From the NCBI GenBank assembly GCA_034440615.1, contig JAOTOM010004960.1, forward strand, positions 459,501 to 523,500: a stretch of DNA of 64,000 nt. The letters are read 5' to 3'. Source of the stretch: Ashinkailepas kermadecensis. Lineage: Eukaryota; Arthropoda; Thecostraca; Neolepadidae. Within the stretch, counting starts at the first letter, position 1, and the number at the start of each line of letters is the position of its first letter. A model generated the notes under the pieces. It worked only from the letters and a program-made list of their open reading frames with translations, did no database searches and was not told the origin of the DNA. This document shows positions 50,761 to 63,520 of the stretch, one piece after another. The position numbers and the translations under genes are program-made.

Positions 50761-52507
50761 ATCGACCGGGCTCAAACACGCCATAGTCTCAGATTTTGCT
50801 AAAATTTGAGTCCGGGCCCAGATTTAATTGTGCTCATTTTCGTACTGGCATGGTCGATTTGTCATGGAACGCCCCGGAAGGAGTGGCCTTCATTTTGTAC
50901 AGGACCGGAGTCGTATTACAACTGAACGGCCAGCTGTCATCATGACAGCTCCTAATTCGATACGAGTATCGCTAAATATGATCTGGGACGATGAAGTTGA
51001 ATTATTTTCCAGCAATGAACCTTCGGTGCATCCTGAGCTATGACACACGCACACACACACACACGCGCGCGCACACAAGCAAACTCAACCCCTCCCCCTC
51101 CCACACACACACCTACCCACACGCCTCCACCACACACATATACCATCAAATCAATGAGTCAACGTGTATTTAATTATATCATGAATTTCAGATTCCGGTT
51201 AGATTACGGATTGACCTCAATCCAAACGGAATGAGCGTCAAAGTCCAACACAGTACACTACATCGCCATAAAGAGTCAGTCATTAGCTAGGCCAGCTTAG
51301 GTCAACCGAGGATGGGAGTGGAAAGTCTTTTGATATCCAGATCTCAGGCAGAAATAACCAATCCACTATTTGACGCATGTATTTGAGGTGTCAGATGTCC
51401 ACCGCCAGACGATATCATGACCCGACAACATATATCACGACCCGACAACCGAGTGATAAAGCCCACCCGGAACCCAGCAAAATGGTCGCCAGACTGCCAG
51501 CCAAGTGGCCGCCCGCAAAACGCTGGCCATCTGACCGTCTGTGTGACATGTGACAGATCATCCGACACATCAAAGTCAAATTCATTACATGAGTTTCAAA
51601 TGTGACATACCAAGGAATGCGCAAAGTGCTAGTCTATGCATACCAACCGAACGCGTAGCACCGTAATCCTTTTCGTTTGTGACGCATTGCGGGAAACATT
51701 GAGCTGTGGGCAAGTTTTGCCCGCGCTAGGCCTCGTTCTATTCTAGCAACACATCGCTCTTTCTTGCAGGCGTTGCCAATCATGATACCTTCAGGATCTG
51801 GCATACGATTTATTTATTCAGTATGTAGCACAGTATACATCAGAACAACATTATTTTCTGATCGATGCTCACACTAATATACCAGACCTTCAGTTGTAGT
51901 CAGACAGCAACCTTGCCAGCCCTTAGCGTATGCAGCCGGTACGCTGATCATACCTTAATGTTCTTGCAAAGGGAAGCGTGGTACAAAGCATAGCAGACTT
52001 TCAGCTTTCATTTTTATCCGGAGGAAGTTTTTTGTTATCATGTGTAATCCTATCTGCCTCCTCTTGATAAAAAGAAGCTGGAGGAAACCAGCATGTTCAA
52101 ACAATTCTTACGCACAAACGGCAGGGGAAGCATGCTGACTCCCAAATTCCAGCAACGAGGTAGAGAGCTGTGCACCATGAAAACGGTTGATTATCTTAAC
52201 TGCGCTGTAAATATTACTCGCTGTAACATGTTAAGAGTGAACCCTTCCAATGAGGGAAGAACCATTTTGACCTGATATTTCCATGAGGCAACACCTGAAA
52301 CGTTCGTTTTTGCTTTGATATTTGACATACCTTCGGCCATAGGAATTCGTTGGATTATCGGATAGCAAGACTAAGGAAAAGATAGTCATTTCCCAATATT
52401 TATCCTGCATTGATGAGGCATGGTCAACAATACAGTAGTCGGCGGCGGCCCGAACAATTATGGAAAGCGCCGCTAACCCAAAGCGGAACCTAACCCGGAA
52501 AGCGCCG

Positions 52508-52509
<2 letters not shown>
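50761..52509. other. Intergenic, no gene recognised
   Basis: A (CA)-rich microsatellite lies at 51043-51135. The rest shows no supported exon. Confidence 0.4.
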
Positions 52510-52593
<84 letters not shown>

Positions 52594-52597
52594 ATAA

Positions 52598-52662
<65 letters not shown>
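52510..52662 (+). repeat. (CT)n followed by (TA)n microsatellite
   Basis: CT units to 52590, a short AATATAATAT spacer, then TA units to 52662. Confidence 0.98.
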
Positions 52663-52665
<3 letters not shown>

Positions 52666-52745
52666 TGCAACATGCACGTGGCGGCGTTAATGAACGGATG
52701 ACAACGCTGTTAGCCCTCACGACAGACGGATAGATCACCGATCTC

Positions 52746-53083
52746 GTACCCTGCGCACTGTGCCAAGGACCAACTGCCAGCAGACACTTGCGAAGCGGTC
52801 TAGTTTATCATATACAATGCGAATGCGGGGAATGTTATGTTGGTGACAGAGGCAGCCAAAACTGGTTGGAAGTATCACATTGCAAATATAAAGCATGAAA
52901 TTATGGATACATTGGGTACGGCAAAGCACTTCTACCAATGAACATAAGACATAAGAAGTCACAAGTCCTAGGTTATCACGAATATAAGTCCACTGCAGGC
53001 TACAATTGCGAGGTGTGTGCTGAAACCAATTGGAAACAGCGAATTGTTAGAGAGGCAGAGGAAATTAAATTGCAAAAATCACC
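52746..53083 (+). pseudogene. Penelope-like element relic with GIY-YIG endonuclease remnant
   Basis: The frame from 52746 reads VPCALC, then VYHIQCECGECYVGD from 52803. The pattern V-Y-x-I-x-C-x-C-G-x-x-Y-V-G is that of the GIY-YIG domain in Penelope-like retroelements. A shifted frame near 53020-53083 gives NWKQRIVREAEEIKLQKSP, matching the usual C-terminal R-x3-EA-x2-I segment. Stops and frameshifts intervene, so it is dead. Confidence 0.55.
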
Positions 53084-53313
53084 CTGAAGCCAAAGTGTAG
53101 TTAAAGGCAGTCTCAGTCGCATAGACCATGTAGCTTTAAGTCAGGAATTTACCAACAGAATTACCTCTGCATAACACATAACCTCTGCATCCTGTTCAAT
53201 TTCACGTGCTTTCTCATTTTATAATAATTAAAATAGCGGAAGTTTGTTGCATTTCCTACGACAACCTTCCTGTGACAACAATAGTACCGCATGTCGGTGA
53301 TCAAACCTGAGGA

Positions 53314-54184
53314 ATGCAGGCAAAGTATTTGGTCATTGTCATGTTGTCCTTCCTCGTAATATTCGGGAAGCTCATCAATTCATATCATGTTTTACCTGAT
53401 AATAAAAAATACGTCAATGCCCTTGTGAAACCGTATCATTCAGTCCGTCACCTGATTTGTGCACCTTGCGCAAAAACAAACGTTCAAGCTCATAACAGCG
53501 GAACTACGATGCTTTTTCAATGCATATTTTTCCGCAACAAACTGCACCATAAGCATTTATCGTAACAAACCATACAATAAGCATTTATCATGCAAATATA
53601 ATAATCATGCAGTCGATAATGAAAAATGGTCGCATGAAGAAATCTTCAAAGAAAACGGTAAAAAATACAAGATGACCATAAGTTACGTGCTTAAATCTAG
53701 ATTTATGCCAAAAAATGTTTCCTTGCGGACAAGATTTTGCTCACAATATTCGCTTAAAACTCCGAATATATGAAGTGGGCAATTTCGTCCCATCATTACA
53801 TGCCAGGTTCTAAGTAAATATCAGTTCATGTCACTGAGATATGACTTGGAACTTTCAAAAGGTACATGTATTCCGGACTCTATAGAGGTTGAAATACGGA
53901 CTATGGTTAATACAGTCAATTATTTTGATTCGGTGGCACCACTTACCATTTCCGAGTGCCGTTTGTTAATTTGTTTCGAAAATTGTCAACATAAAAATCT
54001 TCAACAATTCATCACACGTTTCCATGTAGATGAGCTTGAAGGAATGGGTGACTTTGCTTTTTTACACTCGTTACCTGTGCTAGACACAGTCTTCAGTTTC
54101 GATATAATTAACGTTTCGCACGAAATCGTGTTTACGACCAGGGACTCACAACTGCGGTGGGGACGGGTGACTGCCTGCACCTAG
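53314..54184 (+). pseudogene. Broken protein-coding sequence, family unknown
   Basis: Three open stretches follow each other: 53314-53565 with an N-terminal hydrophobic segment (YLVIVMLSFLVIFGKL), then one frame holding 53570-53773 and 53774-54184, split by a single TGA at 53771-53773. Together they would cover about 290 codons with one frameshift and one stop. Codon use is AT-rich, unlike genes A-C. The last part has a normal globular composition with several Cys. I do not recognise the family; an old mobile element or viral insertion and a decayed host gene are both possible. Confidence 0.35.
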
Positions 54185-56320
54185 GCATTGACCAGCTTGA
54201 TCTAACCTGAAAGCCCGACCAACAGAGATAGAAACAAATATTTGAAGCAACTCAAATTGTTCCAGGACGTTGCTGCACAATGCCGTTCATCGCATCTCTC
54301 TATCGCGCTTAGGACAAGCGTGAGTGTGGCGGTCAACTTCATCCGCCCGGCATTGCGAAGGACAGACAATTATCCCGGACTGCGAGGGTTAAGAGTGCAG
54401 AAGATGATGCAGTGAAGAAGGATATGTGAAGTAGACGGTATATGCAACATAATTCGCATGCATTCACTTCACAGCGTAAGCAGTAGTCGGGAGCAAATGA
54501 TCTTCCGCTCAGCGTTCGCCAAACAAACGCCCCGTTTCATCTGAAGTTGTTGAATTAGTTGTAGAACGTGGCAGTAATTGAGCACTGCTGGCAGCTATTA
54601 AAGTATCTTGCAGTGAAGATCCATCGGACGAGATCCTTGACATCCGGTGCTAATGTCAGCATCACTGAGCTGCTGGATCAGGGGGCACTTGGCTTGTTCC
54701 GCTGCTTCCGCTGGTCCTGAGCTTTCTTCTTGGTAATGTCCGCCTTGCAGCTGGCGGAACCCCATGCTATGCTTGATGGCTCTCGACACTTTTTGCTGGA
54801 AGTGGACATCAGCTGTTACATCCGATTTACGAATAACTGGCCAGGCTTGCCGTCGATGGGTGTCCGGCATGCTGGATCATATATGATCGCTGACACCCGT
54901 TGTCCAAAAGCCGATTTACAGCCGTTTTTTTTACAGTGTTTCACAAGTCCCTCGTCAATTCCCGCAGTTAATGTCATTTGATTGATAAGCGAGCCAAGCC
55001 AATTTGCTCCCAGAGCTGATTTCTTAAACCCAGTCTGCGAACTGTCTAAAAGGCAGCGTAATTGACTGTCAAGTTGAGTTTATACGTACCGTCCCCCATC
55101 GGCATATGAATTGAATGAATGAATATGATGAATGAATGTATTAAATATGAATGAATGAAAAGGATGGATAAACGCAAGTTATCTCGAGTTCTGAGTATCT
55201 TGGGGGTGGCAGTTCTGTCATTGACTCGATCCCGTCGGATTTTTCATGGTCTTTCTTGAATTTCAAGATATTCCTATTATATATATAATATCTAAGATAT
55301 CTAACATATCTAGGATATCCCTTCCTCGTCTTTACCCCGAAAACAGCAATAAATCTTCCAACAGTAGCTGGCTGTGCTCATGACGTTCACGAAGCCCATA
55401 TTACACAGTCATGTAGCACCAGGGGTGCCTTTTTATATACGCCAAGGGAGGGGGGGGGGAGTAACTGCACCCATAATTAATTCCCAAATCATGGATTTTG
55501 CCCCCTCCCCCTCCCAAATGAGACCGAAGCTTAACCATTGAGCCTATGGAGGCGCCCTTCAGAACGCTCGAATGCATTCCCCTCCCGATGAATGAATTTT
55601 TTAGCCGTGGGCGCCCCTCTCCAGAGAAAAATGCCATCAAAAACATGAATTGCCCCCATCAACTTCACACAGTGACAGCCATGTGTACATACTACCACAG
55701 TGTGCACAGAAGCGCGACGGGTTCATGCAGCACGAGAGCTCTACTTTTCGAGAACTCTTCTTCCTGTTGTGGACGAATTGGCCTGGCGCAATCAGTCTGA
55801 TTGTCTTTTTCTACAGCATTCCCCATGGGCATCCGCCCCTTTGTAGCATCTCGACAAAAAAAAGTTGAATGGCCTGGAAAGAAGTGACATTTCATTCCTT
55901 GTATCCCACTTCCTTCATATATTTTTCGATGTAATATTGGAAACCTCTAGGTGTTGGGCTCGTCCTGCTCATCGTTTGAAGGTTTGACCTCTCGCATAAA
56001 TTCACAGAGCGCAATGTTCATCTCTTCCGGAGACATGTCCTCTGCTCTCTTCCCTGCCACTTTCTTTTCGATAAAGATAATTTATATTCTGATATCCGAT
56101 TCTGTTTCTCTCACTGTTCCCCGTAGCTGCACTCGAACTGTCTAATTTCATCCTTCTTCTTCGCCTGGTGCGCACTCAGACTGGTCAGACAGGTAGGGGA
56201 CGCATTTCACAGGTGAACGGGCGCGATGCGCCACTTCTGGCGCAGTTAGCTGTTGGCCGGGCCGCTGACCCGGACGAATTCGGTCGCGTTGCCATAGCGA
56301 CCGAGAGAGAGAGAGCTCAC
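54185..56320. other. Intergenic, no gene recognised
   Basis: GAATGAAT-type short repeats lie at 55105-55165. A minus-strand frame at 54598-54870 shows no known motif. C-rich and G-rich runs near 55445 and 55500 resemble other dispersed repeats of this window. Confidence 0.35.
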
Positions 56321-56439
56321 CGTTAGCCATCTTGTGTATGCATACTGATGAGAGCCTCGAGATGGTTTTGACCCAGCCGTGTTGGTCCCGTTGTGACGAC
56401 GCATTTTAGGCTGGCCCAGAACAGGGCTGGTCCGCATTC
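56321..56439 (-). CDS. Candidate GC-rich exon on the minus strand
   Basis: Bounded by a pyrimidine-rich acceptor (CGCTCGCCTCTAG) and an AACG|GTGAGC donor. More than one frame is open or nearly so: one contains MRTSPVLGQPKMRRHNG, another reads ECGPALFWASLKCVV before a stop next to the donor. It could equally be a 5' untranslated exon ending at the ATGGCTAACG start. The coding status is uncertain. Confidence 0.2.
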
Positions 56440-57154
56440 CTAGAGGCGAGCGCGGAAGCAATGAGCGAGGAGGAGAATTGCGAAATCACGCCGTCCTGTA
56501 ACTGCGGGCGGCGAAATCGCGCCCCGGGCACCGGCCGACCTCGCGCTGAGACAACGGTCTTTTACTGGCCTGGTGGACGGGCTATCGCATAGCAGAATAG
56601 CAATCTATGCCAGGGATCATGCTCCCTGTCGGTATTCGGGCGAGCCATCGCCAGCAGTGAAATATCCCCCACGCTGGTCGCCATTACATTCTCGGTAAAG
56701 ATGAATATGCTGATAATTATACCATTGTCACAAACAGAGAATCTCGAGTGTCTTCCAACTGAGCACTTCGAAACGATGTTAGTCAATTTCGCGAGTTTCA
56801 CTAGTCTATGCAACCCTTGTTGGCTTTGCGACGTATTCTGTAGTTGGCTCATTGAGAGCCAAAATAATATGAGTACAACAATTTGATAATACTAATTCAG
56901 TGTTAAGCAATACAGCAGATACAGAAGCAAAAAGTTACGTTTATATCAGATATGCACCATATAAAGAAGAACGTTGCATGCATATCAACATTCAGATTAT
57001 CAAAAACATCACTCATTCACCGACTAACACATACGATGAGGGCCTCACAATTGCATAAATTGGATGGAAATGTCCATAAATAGGCATTCAAGCAACAAGA
57101 GACCAGGCTCCATGACAGAGTAGCAAGTTGGTTATCAGCATACATTCTTATCAG
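56440..57154. other. Intergenic, no gene recognised
   Basis: A GC-rich stretch to about 56600 continues the island of the exon candidate; the remainder is AT-rich and unassigned. Confidence 0.35.
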
Positions 57155-57249
57155 ACACCACCACTCTCCTTCCCTCCGATTACCTGCCGGTGGAGATTCT
57201 GCCCACGGGAGACGGATGGATCAACTACGGGACCGGAGAACTTCGGTGA
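57155..57249 (+). CDS. Candidate terminal coding exon
   Basis: After the acceptor ATTCTTATCAG a phase 1 frame reads TTTLLPSDYLPVEILPTGDG, then WINYGTGELR and TGA. It is 30 codons with soluble secreted-protein character. An alternative frame continues to a GTAAGT donor at 57291. No upstream exon was traced. Confidence 0.3.
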
Positions 57250-58199
57250 CTTTTCCTACCTTTCTTTTTCTCTTTCACACCAAACAAATCGTAAGTATAT
57301 CACAGGCGGTTTCTAGAGCGAATATTATAAGGCACCCCCGACAAATGCTTGCACAAATTTGGAATAGCTCATGCATCGGAATGTTTCTAGTGCTTTACTA
57401 TTCAGCTGACTGTAGTTTGGAATTAAACTGCTAAAATTACCTTGCTTACCTGCGAAAATATTCTTCTTCCTCTAATCATGTCAGGGAAGGATCCACCAGA
57501 GGAACAAAAAAACTTGGCAGCAAGTGATCAATTTCCCCAAAGCGGCATCACGAAAGTTGCCATCAGGAAGTTAGGATGATGGATTGGATTCAGGACTTCT
57601 TATACCGACCTCACAAGATCCTCGTCATGATAATTCCCTGTCGACGCCTCTGGGCAAACACCTGAGGTATGTATTGATATTATATTAAATGACAAAATAA
57701 TGAATATTTGTGGCACTTGCTGCGAAGAAGAACCAGACACAAAGAACAATTGATGCCCGCCCCTCCTCGGACTCCAGGCATTTTACATATGTTGGCCATT
57801 TTACATGTGTGTGCATGAATATAAAATGGTACTTGGTACTATTAACCTTATTCCTGAGGTGGGGGTGGGGAGGGAGGGGGGGGCGTCGAATCGCCCCTTG
57901 TAGTTTTCAATAATGCTGTCCTCTAACCACTAGATATAGATTATTGACGCTGTAACTTTTCCTATATATTCATTGCGACCATTTTGACATTTCTTCCAAA
58001 ATTTTAGGATGCCAGTAGCAGCTTCAGGCAAGGATTTGGAACGCTTTTTTCAAATTTTTGGTATGCCCAAATGTCCGACAGAATCATTTGCTGTTCTCTA
58101 ACCAATCTGGGTAGGTTCGTTAGTCTTCCTTGCGTATCTTAGCTGATATTTGTGGTTATTTTATGATATTTTTTATCCCATTTTTTTATTTATCCATGG
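57250..58199. other. Intergenic, no gene recognised
   Basis: Unassigned AT-rich sequence with a G-rich run at 57859-57885. Confidence 0.4.
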
Positions 58200-58600
58200 A
58201 TGCATCCAGGGATAACTTTTTTGAAGCATGAGGTGTCCATGCCATAGCTCCATGTCGCTAGAGAAAGGTTGATATATTTTCGTATCTTCATTACTTAGTT
58301 TTTGGACACAGTTTGTAATTTTTTACTTTGGCTTGCCCAGGGGCGGCCCCAGGACGATTTTTTGGTGGCATGTGGAGTCCCTGCCATGACTCCATTTTCA
58401 TGTGTTCCATGCCTCCGAGCGGTATTTCTAAGTGAGCAGGATCATTCAACATTATCTACCAAGAACAAAATTAATTTTTGGTGGCAAGACTTCTTCCAGG
58501 GGTTGCCCATGAGCGCCTCCAGAGACGGATATTGAGAGGTATGTGGAGTCCATGCTATGGTTCCGTATCTCTACAGACAGAATCCCGGAACTTTCTTACC
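58200..58600 (+). repeat. Degenerate tandem repeat with period near 160 bp
   Basis: Three diverged units share a CCAGGG/GCGCC word, a GAT(A/T)TTT stretch and GTGGAGTCC(C/A)TGC(C/T)ATG at about 58232, 58371 and 58541. The open frame over it is not supported as a gene. Confidence 0.6.
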
Positions 58601-59516
58601 TTTCTTTCTTATAATTCCACAATATTTGGGTCAATTCGCAACACAATGTATTGGAAGAAGTGCACCGATTTTTACCTACACCTACAAAATATCCGAATCA
58701 AGTCTCCAAATTCTACGGCATCCATGTTTCACTATCTGGCACCGCATATGATGCTTATTTTGGGAGCATGCATCTCTCATGATGCCTTTGGATGGTCCCA
58801 GGAGTTTTCGGGCGCATCTAATATTTTAGCTATCGAAATGCTGCACCAATCCATAAAACAACGCTCACTCATATTAGGTGTTACCTCCCATTCTCACCCG
58901 AGTGCCTGGGTACACCATGGTAAGAATATGTTTGGGTACTACCAATATAGTTCTTTTCTTCTTCTTCAGATAACCGCATACAAATAGCGTCCACGGACGC
59001 CAAATTCCTATTTCTTATGCTCAATTGAATGTTGTCAAACTCCGAATTGTGTCACCATCGCTTGCTGCACCTGGTAACGCCATGAACACTTGTTCATGAT
59101 TTTGACGTTTAAAATGGTTTAGTGCTACGTATCGATTAGTTTTTAGCTAATATGAAAGCAATCCAGCAGTAAACTACGAAAATCAAACGCCCGGTCTGGC
59201 AAACGAGGTCTAGCTGACATTACCAACATTTACCTCCCCCCCCCGCTCTGATTGCGCCATTTATATTTTTCGATGATTCGAGTATTCATCACGCAGATCA
59301 GGCCAAAACGAGTCGCTTGAGCCCACTGCAGAGTCTCTAGGACGTATAGTTACCAGGATCTCATAGGGGGCCGAATCGGCCCCTTCAACAGATTTAGCTC
59401 CAGAAAAGCAAAACAGAAATGGGGTTGATAATGACCCAAACATGTACAATTGTGCTGGTGCAAAATACATGCGCAGTCTCAAATGGTTTTGATCAACTTC
59501 CCCAATGTATTTCCTT
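58601..59516. other. Intergenic, no gene recognised
   Basis: No exon or repeat I can support. Confidence 0.4.
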
Positions 59517-59632
59517 TGCGTGCATACGTACATTTGCGCTTAAGTACATTTGCTCATATGTACGCTTGCCGTACGTATACTTGCTTACGCACATCTGCCA
59601 TGTGTACATTTGTCCTTACATACGGTTGTCCA
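59517..59632 (-). repeat. Short block of the GTACGTA satellite
   Basis: About eight ACGTACATTTGCG-type words in the same orientation as the right arm at 7711-8035. Confidence 0.75.
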
Positions 59633-60269
59633 AACACCCCAATGGTCTCCTCAGAGCCCCGAGAACCATAGTACAGGGCTCTGAATGGTTCCAGTGCAAG
59701 TTCCAAAGCAAGGTAATCCAAATCACACCATAAGGTGATGGTAGCGGATAAGTAAGGTCAATGGTCTTCCGTAATGTTGGTTTTACTGCAAATTGTACCC
59801 TACAAAGAATGCAGCGTTGGATTCTAATATTTATCAGCATGCGTTATTGATTTATGACATTATTTAGCTAAATATATGCAATATTGCAGTGATCTGCGGC
59901 CAGGACAAGAATCAGATTCATATACGTTCTATTTTGCTTTTATAATTATCTGCCTAAGTCATCCTATCAGTCACGTAATTACTTATTGTTGCTTGTAGCT
60001 GCGCAGACGAGTGGCGTACATAAAGCATAAGCTTACTTAAAAATGTATTAAGTCTCAGACCCGCATAATGAGACTCGCGGCATGCCCACCACATCACCAT
60101 CATCGAATCAACCTCACGTGTCGAGCAATCATACGTCTGACGCGTGAAAGTAAAATAAGATAACACGCTTTGGCCCACATTCGCAAGAAATGTATTTGTG
60201 TATGTATGTATTCGTATTTGTGCGCGCCCGAATATTAGCTATGTTAGAGATTCAAACTTTTCAATGGAA

Positions 60270-60428
60270 AATAATTTTCAAGATTTCCAAGACATTTCAT
60301 ACCCAGCCAATTCATGAGAAAGTATCATGCCCTGAAATCTCGGTCTGGACTAAAATGGCATCTTCACATATTTCGCCGTGAACAACAAGATCTAAAGTTC
60401 AGATTTCACACACACGAAGATAACTAAC
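60270..60428 (+). repeat. 155-bp direct repeat, first copy
   Basis: Starts ATTTTCAAGATTTCCAAG and ends CACACACGAAGATAACTA. The second copy at 61098-61249 differs at about three positions, so duplication is recent. Confidence 0.9.
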
Positions 60429-60538
60429 AGCATATAAGGTACGCATGTGTCCCAGTATCACAAGAATCTCAACCATTTTCCACAGCTACTGTCACTGTCG
60501 CTCTCTCGTCCTTTACTCATTTCACGCTGCACTGTTTC

Positions 60539-60888
<350 letters not shown>

Positions 60889-61072
60889 CACAATCTCACA
60901 ATGAGCACCTCAGCGATGCACGTTCGAGACGCCCCGACAGCCCCATCCGCGAGCACGTGCCGAAAGCCGTATATGAACCATTCTGAAATCAACGCTTATT
61001 TTTCTGTGGAAATACTGGGGCTAGCTGAGATGCTCCAAGCTTTTTTCACATGTGTTATATATGGATGTCTAT

Positions 61073-61097
<25 letters not shown>

Positions 61098-61106
<9 letters not shown>

Positions 61107-61249
61107 GATTTCCAAGACATTTCATACCCAGCCAGTTCATGAGAAAATATCATGCCCTGAAATTTCGGTCTGGACTAAAATGGCATCTTCACATATTTCG
61201 CCGTGAACAACAAGATCTAAAGTTCAGATTTCACACACACGAAGATAAC
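61098..61249 (+). repeat. 155-bp direct repeat, second copy
   Basis: See the copy at 60270-60428. It is flanked on both sides by short (TA)n runs. Confidence 0.9.
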
Positions 61250-61295
61250 TATATATATATACATATTTGTACTAGTTAAGATGGAATGACAAATT

Positions 61296-61422
61296 GTTAA
61301 AACACAGAACAATGGGAGCATAGCTTTATTCACAACGTTTCGGCTCACGCCTTTCTCACGGAGAAAGGCGTGAGCCGAAACGTTGTGAATAAAGCTATGC
61401 TCCCATTGTTCTGTGTTTTAAC
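61296..61422. repeat. Perfect 62-bp inverted repeat with 3-base loop
   Basis: Arms 61296-61357 and 61361-61422 are exact reverse complements around ACG. The arm carries the word CGAAACGTTGTGAATAAAG. The block sits between (TA) tracts. It could be a foldback element end or a sequencing or assembly foldback artefact. Confidence 0.95.
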
Positions 61423-61562
<140 letters not shown>

Positions 61563-62693
61563 AATAGACATCTATATACCACACACGTGAAACAAATTGG
61601 TAAAAAGAAAAGATCCAGTCATAAACATTCAATGAACGAACTCGGACGTCATAAAATTAACGGAAATTCTCTGTTGATTTTAGTGAGCATTTGAATCCAA
61701 GTTTGAACGATCTTAGTCAACGCCGATTTATACCCACTGTTTCAAGCCTCCTTAGCTGGAATGTTTTGGTAAGTTTTGCTAATATTGGATGATTTTCCAC
61801 TGAATAGCACTATGTGGTCAGGAGTTCTGAATTGCCTGACAAAGCCTGCGAAGCCAGGGTAGCGGTTGGAGACTAATGATGCTGTGCCAGTCATGGCAGA
61901 TAACATTTACTATTCATATAGGTATGTCAGTTCTTGAGTACTTAGGTGCCGATGGCTAAAGGCGGAGGTGTGGCTTCGTATACTTTTGGGACGGCACTTC
62001 TCCCCCCACCCCCCAATGTTGACTGTTCCCCACACAAAAATCAAGTTTTAATAAGGGGCCCTATGTGGTATGCCCCCAACCTATTTGTGCCCACCGATTG
62101 CCTTCATGTATGTATTGTGCCCTCCCAATAATTTTCAGAAGCATACATATCGCTGCCTATTTTCAGAAGCATACCATAATTGTTCTACCTATTGCTAAAA
62201 GCGTGAAAAGGAAAGAAGCAAAAGGTATGGATCAAGTTGGACCATGCTAATAAATTGGGATTGGGGCTGGCGACAAGTGGAAATCAAATCATGAACTACT
62301 TGCACACAATTGTGAGAACTTGACATGATGTGATATCTGATGTGGTGAGATAGACTGATATATTTGTGCTTTAAGGTGTTTTGTAAATCATTGAAGTTGT
62401 TTTCCCATGTAACATTTATGAACATGATTAAGATTATTTTGCCATTCAATTCTTCTGCAAACGCTTCCTTTTCAGTTGGAAAACAAAAGAACACAAAAAA
62501 GGTTTGGGTTGCGCAATATAGCATAAAATTGTTCACAAAGTGATATGTAACTTAGCCTAACCTCCTTCTCAAGAGAAAGAAACCCCGAAATAAATCATTA
62601 AAAAAATATATCTGCTTGCCTCAAAATTATCAAATATAAAAAGAAAACCTAATCCAGCCTAACCTAATACAGCCAGGTTATTATTGTGCTTTA
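61563..62693. other. Intergenic with a fragment of the dispersed repeat
   Basis: 61985-62160 resembles 10030-10210 (shared CCTCCCAATAATTTTCAGAA). CCTAACCTAA words near 62550 and 62655 are TTAGG words on the minus strand. No gene seen. Confidence 0.5.
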
Positions 62694-62840
62694 ACACGCG
62701 CCCTGGAGGGCCTCTGAAAATTACGCGCACTGGAGTGGGTGGGGGGCGGATTCCGCCACCCTAAGATCTCGGCTCCTATTAAAGCTGGAGGAACGAAACT
62801 CCCAGAGTGGATGGGTACGGTAGTGAACTATATTGAAGTC
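62694..62840 (+). repeat. 140-bp direct repeat, first copy
   Basis: Starts ACACGCGCCCTGGAGGGCCT and runs through poly(G) to TATTAAAGCTGGAGGAACG. It recurs at 63379-63520. Confidence 0.9.
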
Positions 62841-63378
62841 GAGTCAATTAGTCAAAGAAACATTAGTCGAATATAGTAAACCACTCGATTTAGGTTTGTT
62901 TTCACAGGCCTATTGCATCTATCTTCCTTAACGTGCCAGGCATGTACACACGAGAGTCGCAATAAGACGAACAACAAGAAATGAATCCGTACAGAAAAAA
63001 AGAAAGAAAGAACAGAAGAAGAATCGAGAACCACTCCAAAGCATTGTGGGGTGCCAAAGTTAAATTCGAGTCCATTTTCCTTCGCAAAGTGAGAACAAGA
63101 CATCTTCAGCCACATCTTTATAATTTATAAAACAGTCCAGGTTACCCAATGACCTGAGGGTGATGCTTCGTCATATCCCGGGTTATTGTGAGGTGCCAAA
63201 AGAAAATCTACGATTTCGGTTAAAATGCACCAAGCATGTCTAAAATATCATGGCTTCCTTGGGTACGGCCTGGATGAGCCACTGGTTGCTCGATACTTGT
63301 TTGTGATTGGGGTGTCTCTGTTCTCAATCGTCTTCCCCCTTTGGGCATGCATGCATAAAATGCATTCTTAGTCGCTTC
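62841..63378. other. Intergenic, no gene recognised
   Basis: Between the two direct repeat copies; no supported feature. Confidence 0.4.
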
Positions 63379-63520
63379 TTAACACGCGCCCTGGAGGGCC
63401 TCTGAAAATTTACGCGCACTGGAGGTGGGGGGGGGCGGATTCCCCCCCCTAGGATCTCGGCTCCTATTAAAGCTGGAGGAACGAAATTGGATGGGTGGAT
63501 GGGTACTGTAGTGAACTCTA
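63379..63520 (+). repeat. 140-bp direct repeat, second copy
   Basis: Nearly identical to 62694-62840 apart from poly(G) length. It abuts the large inverted-copy repeat at 63520. Confidence 0.9.
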
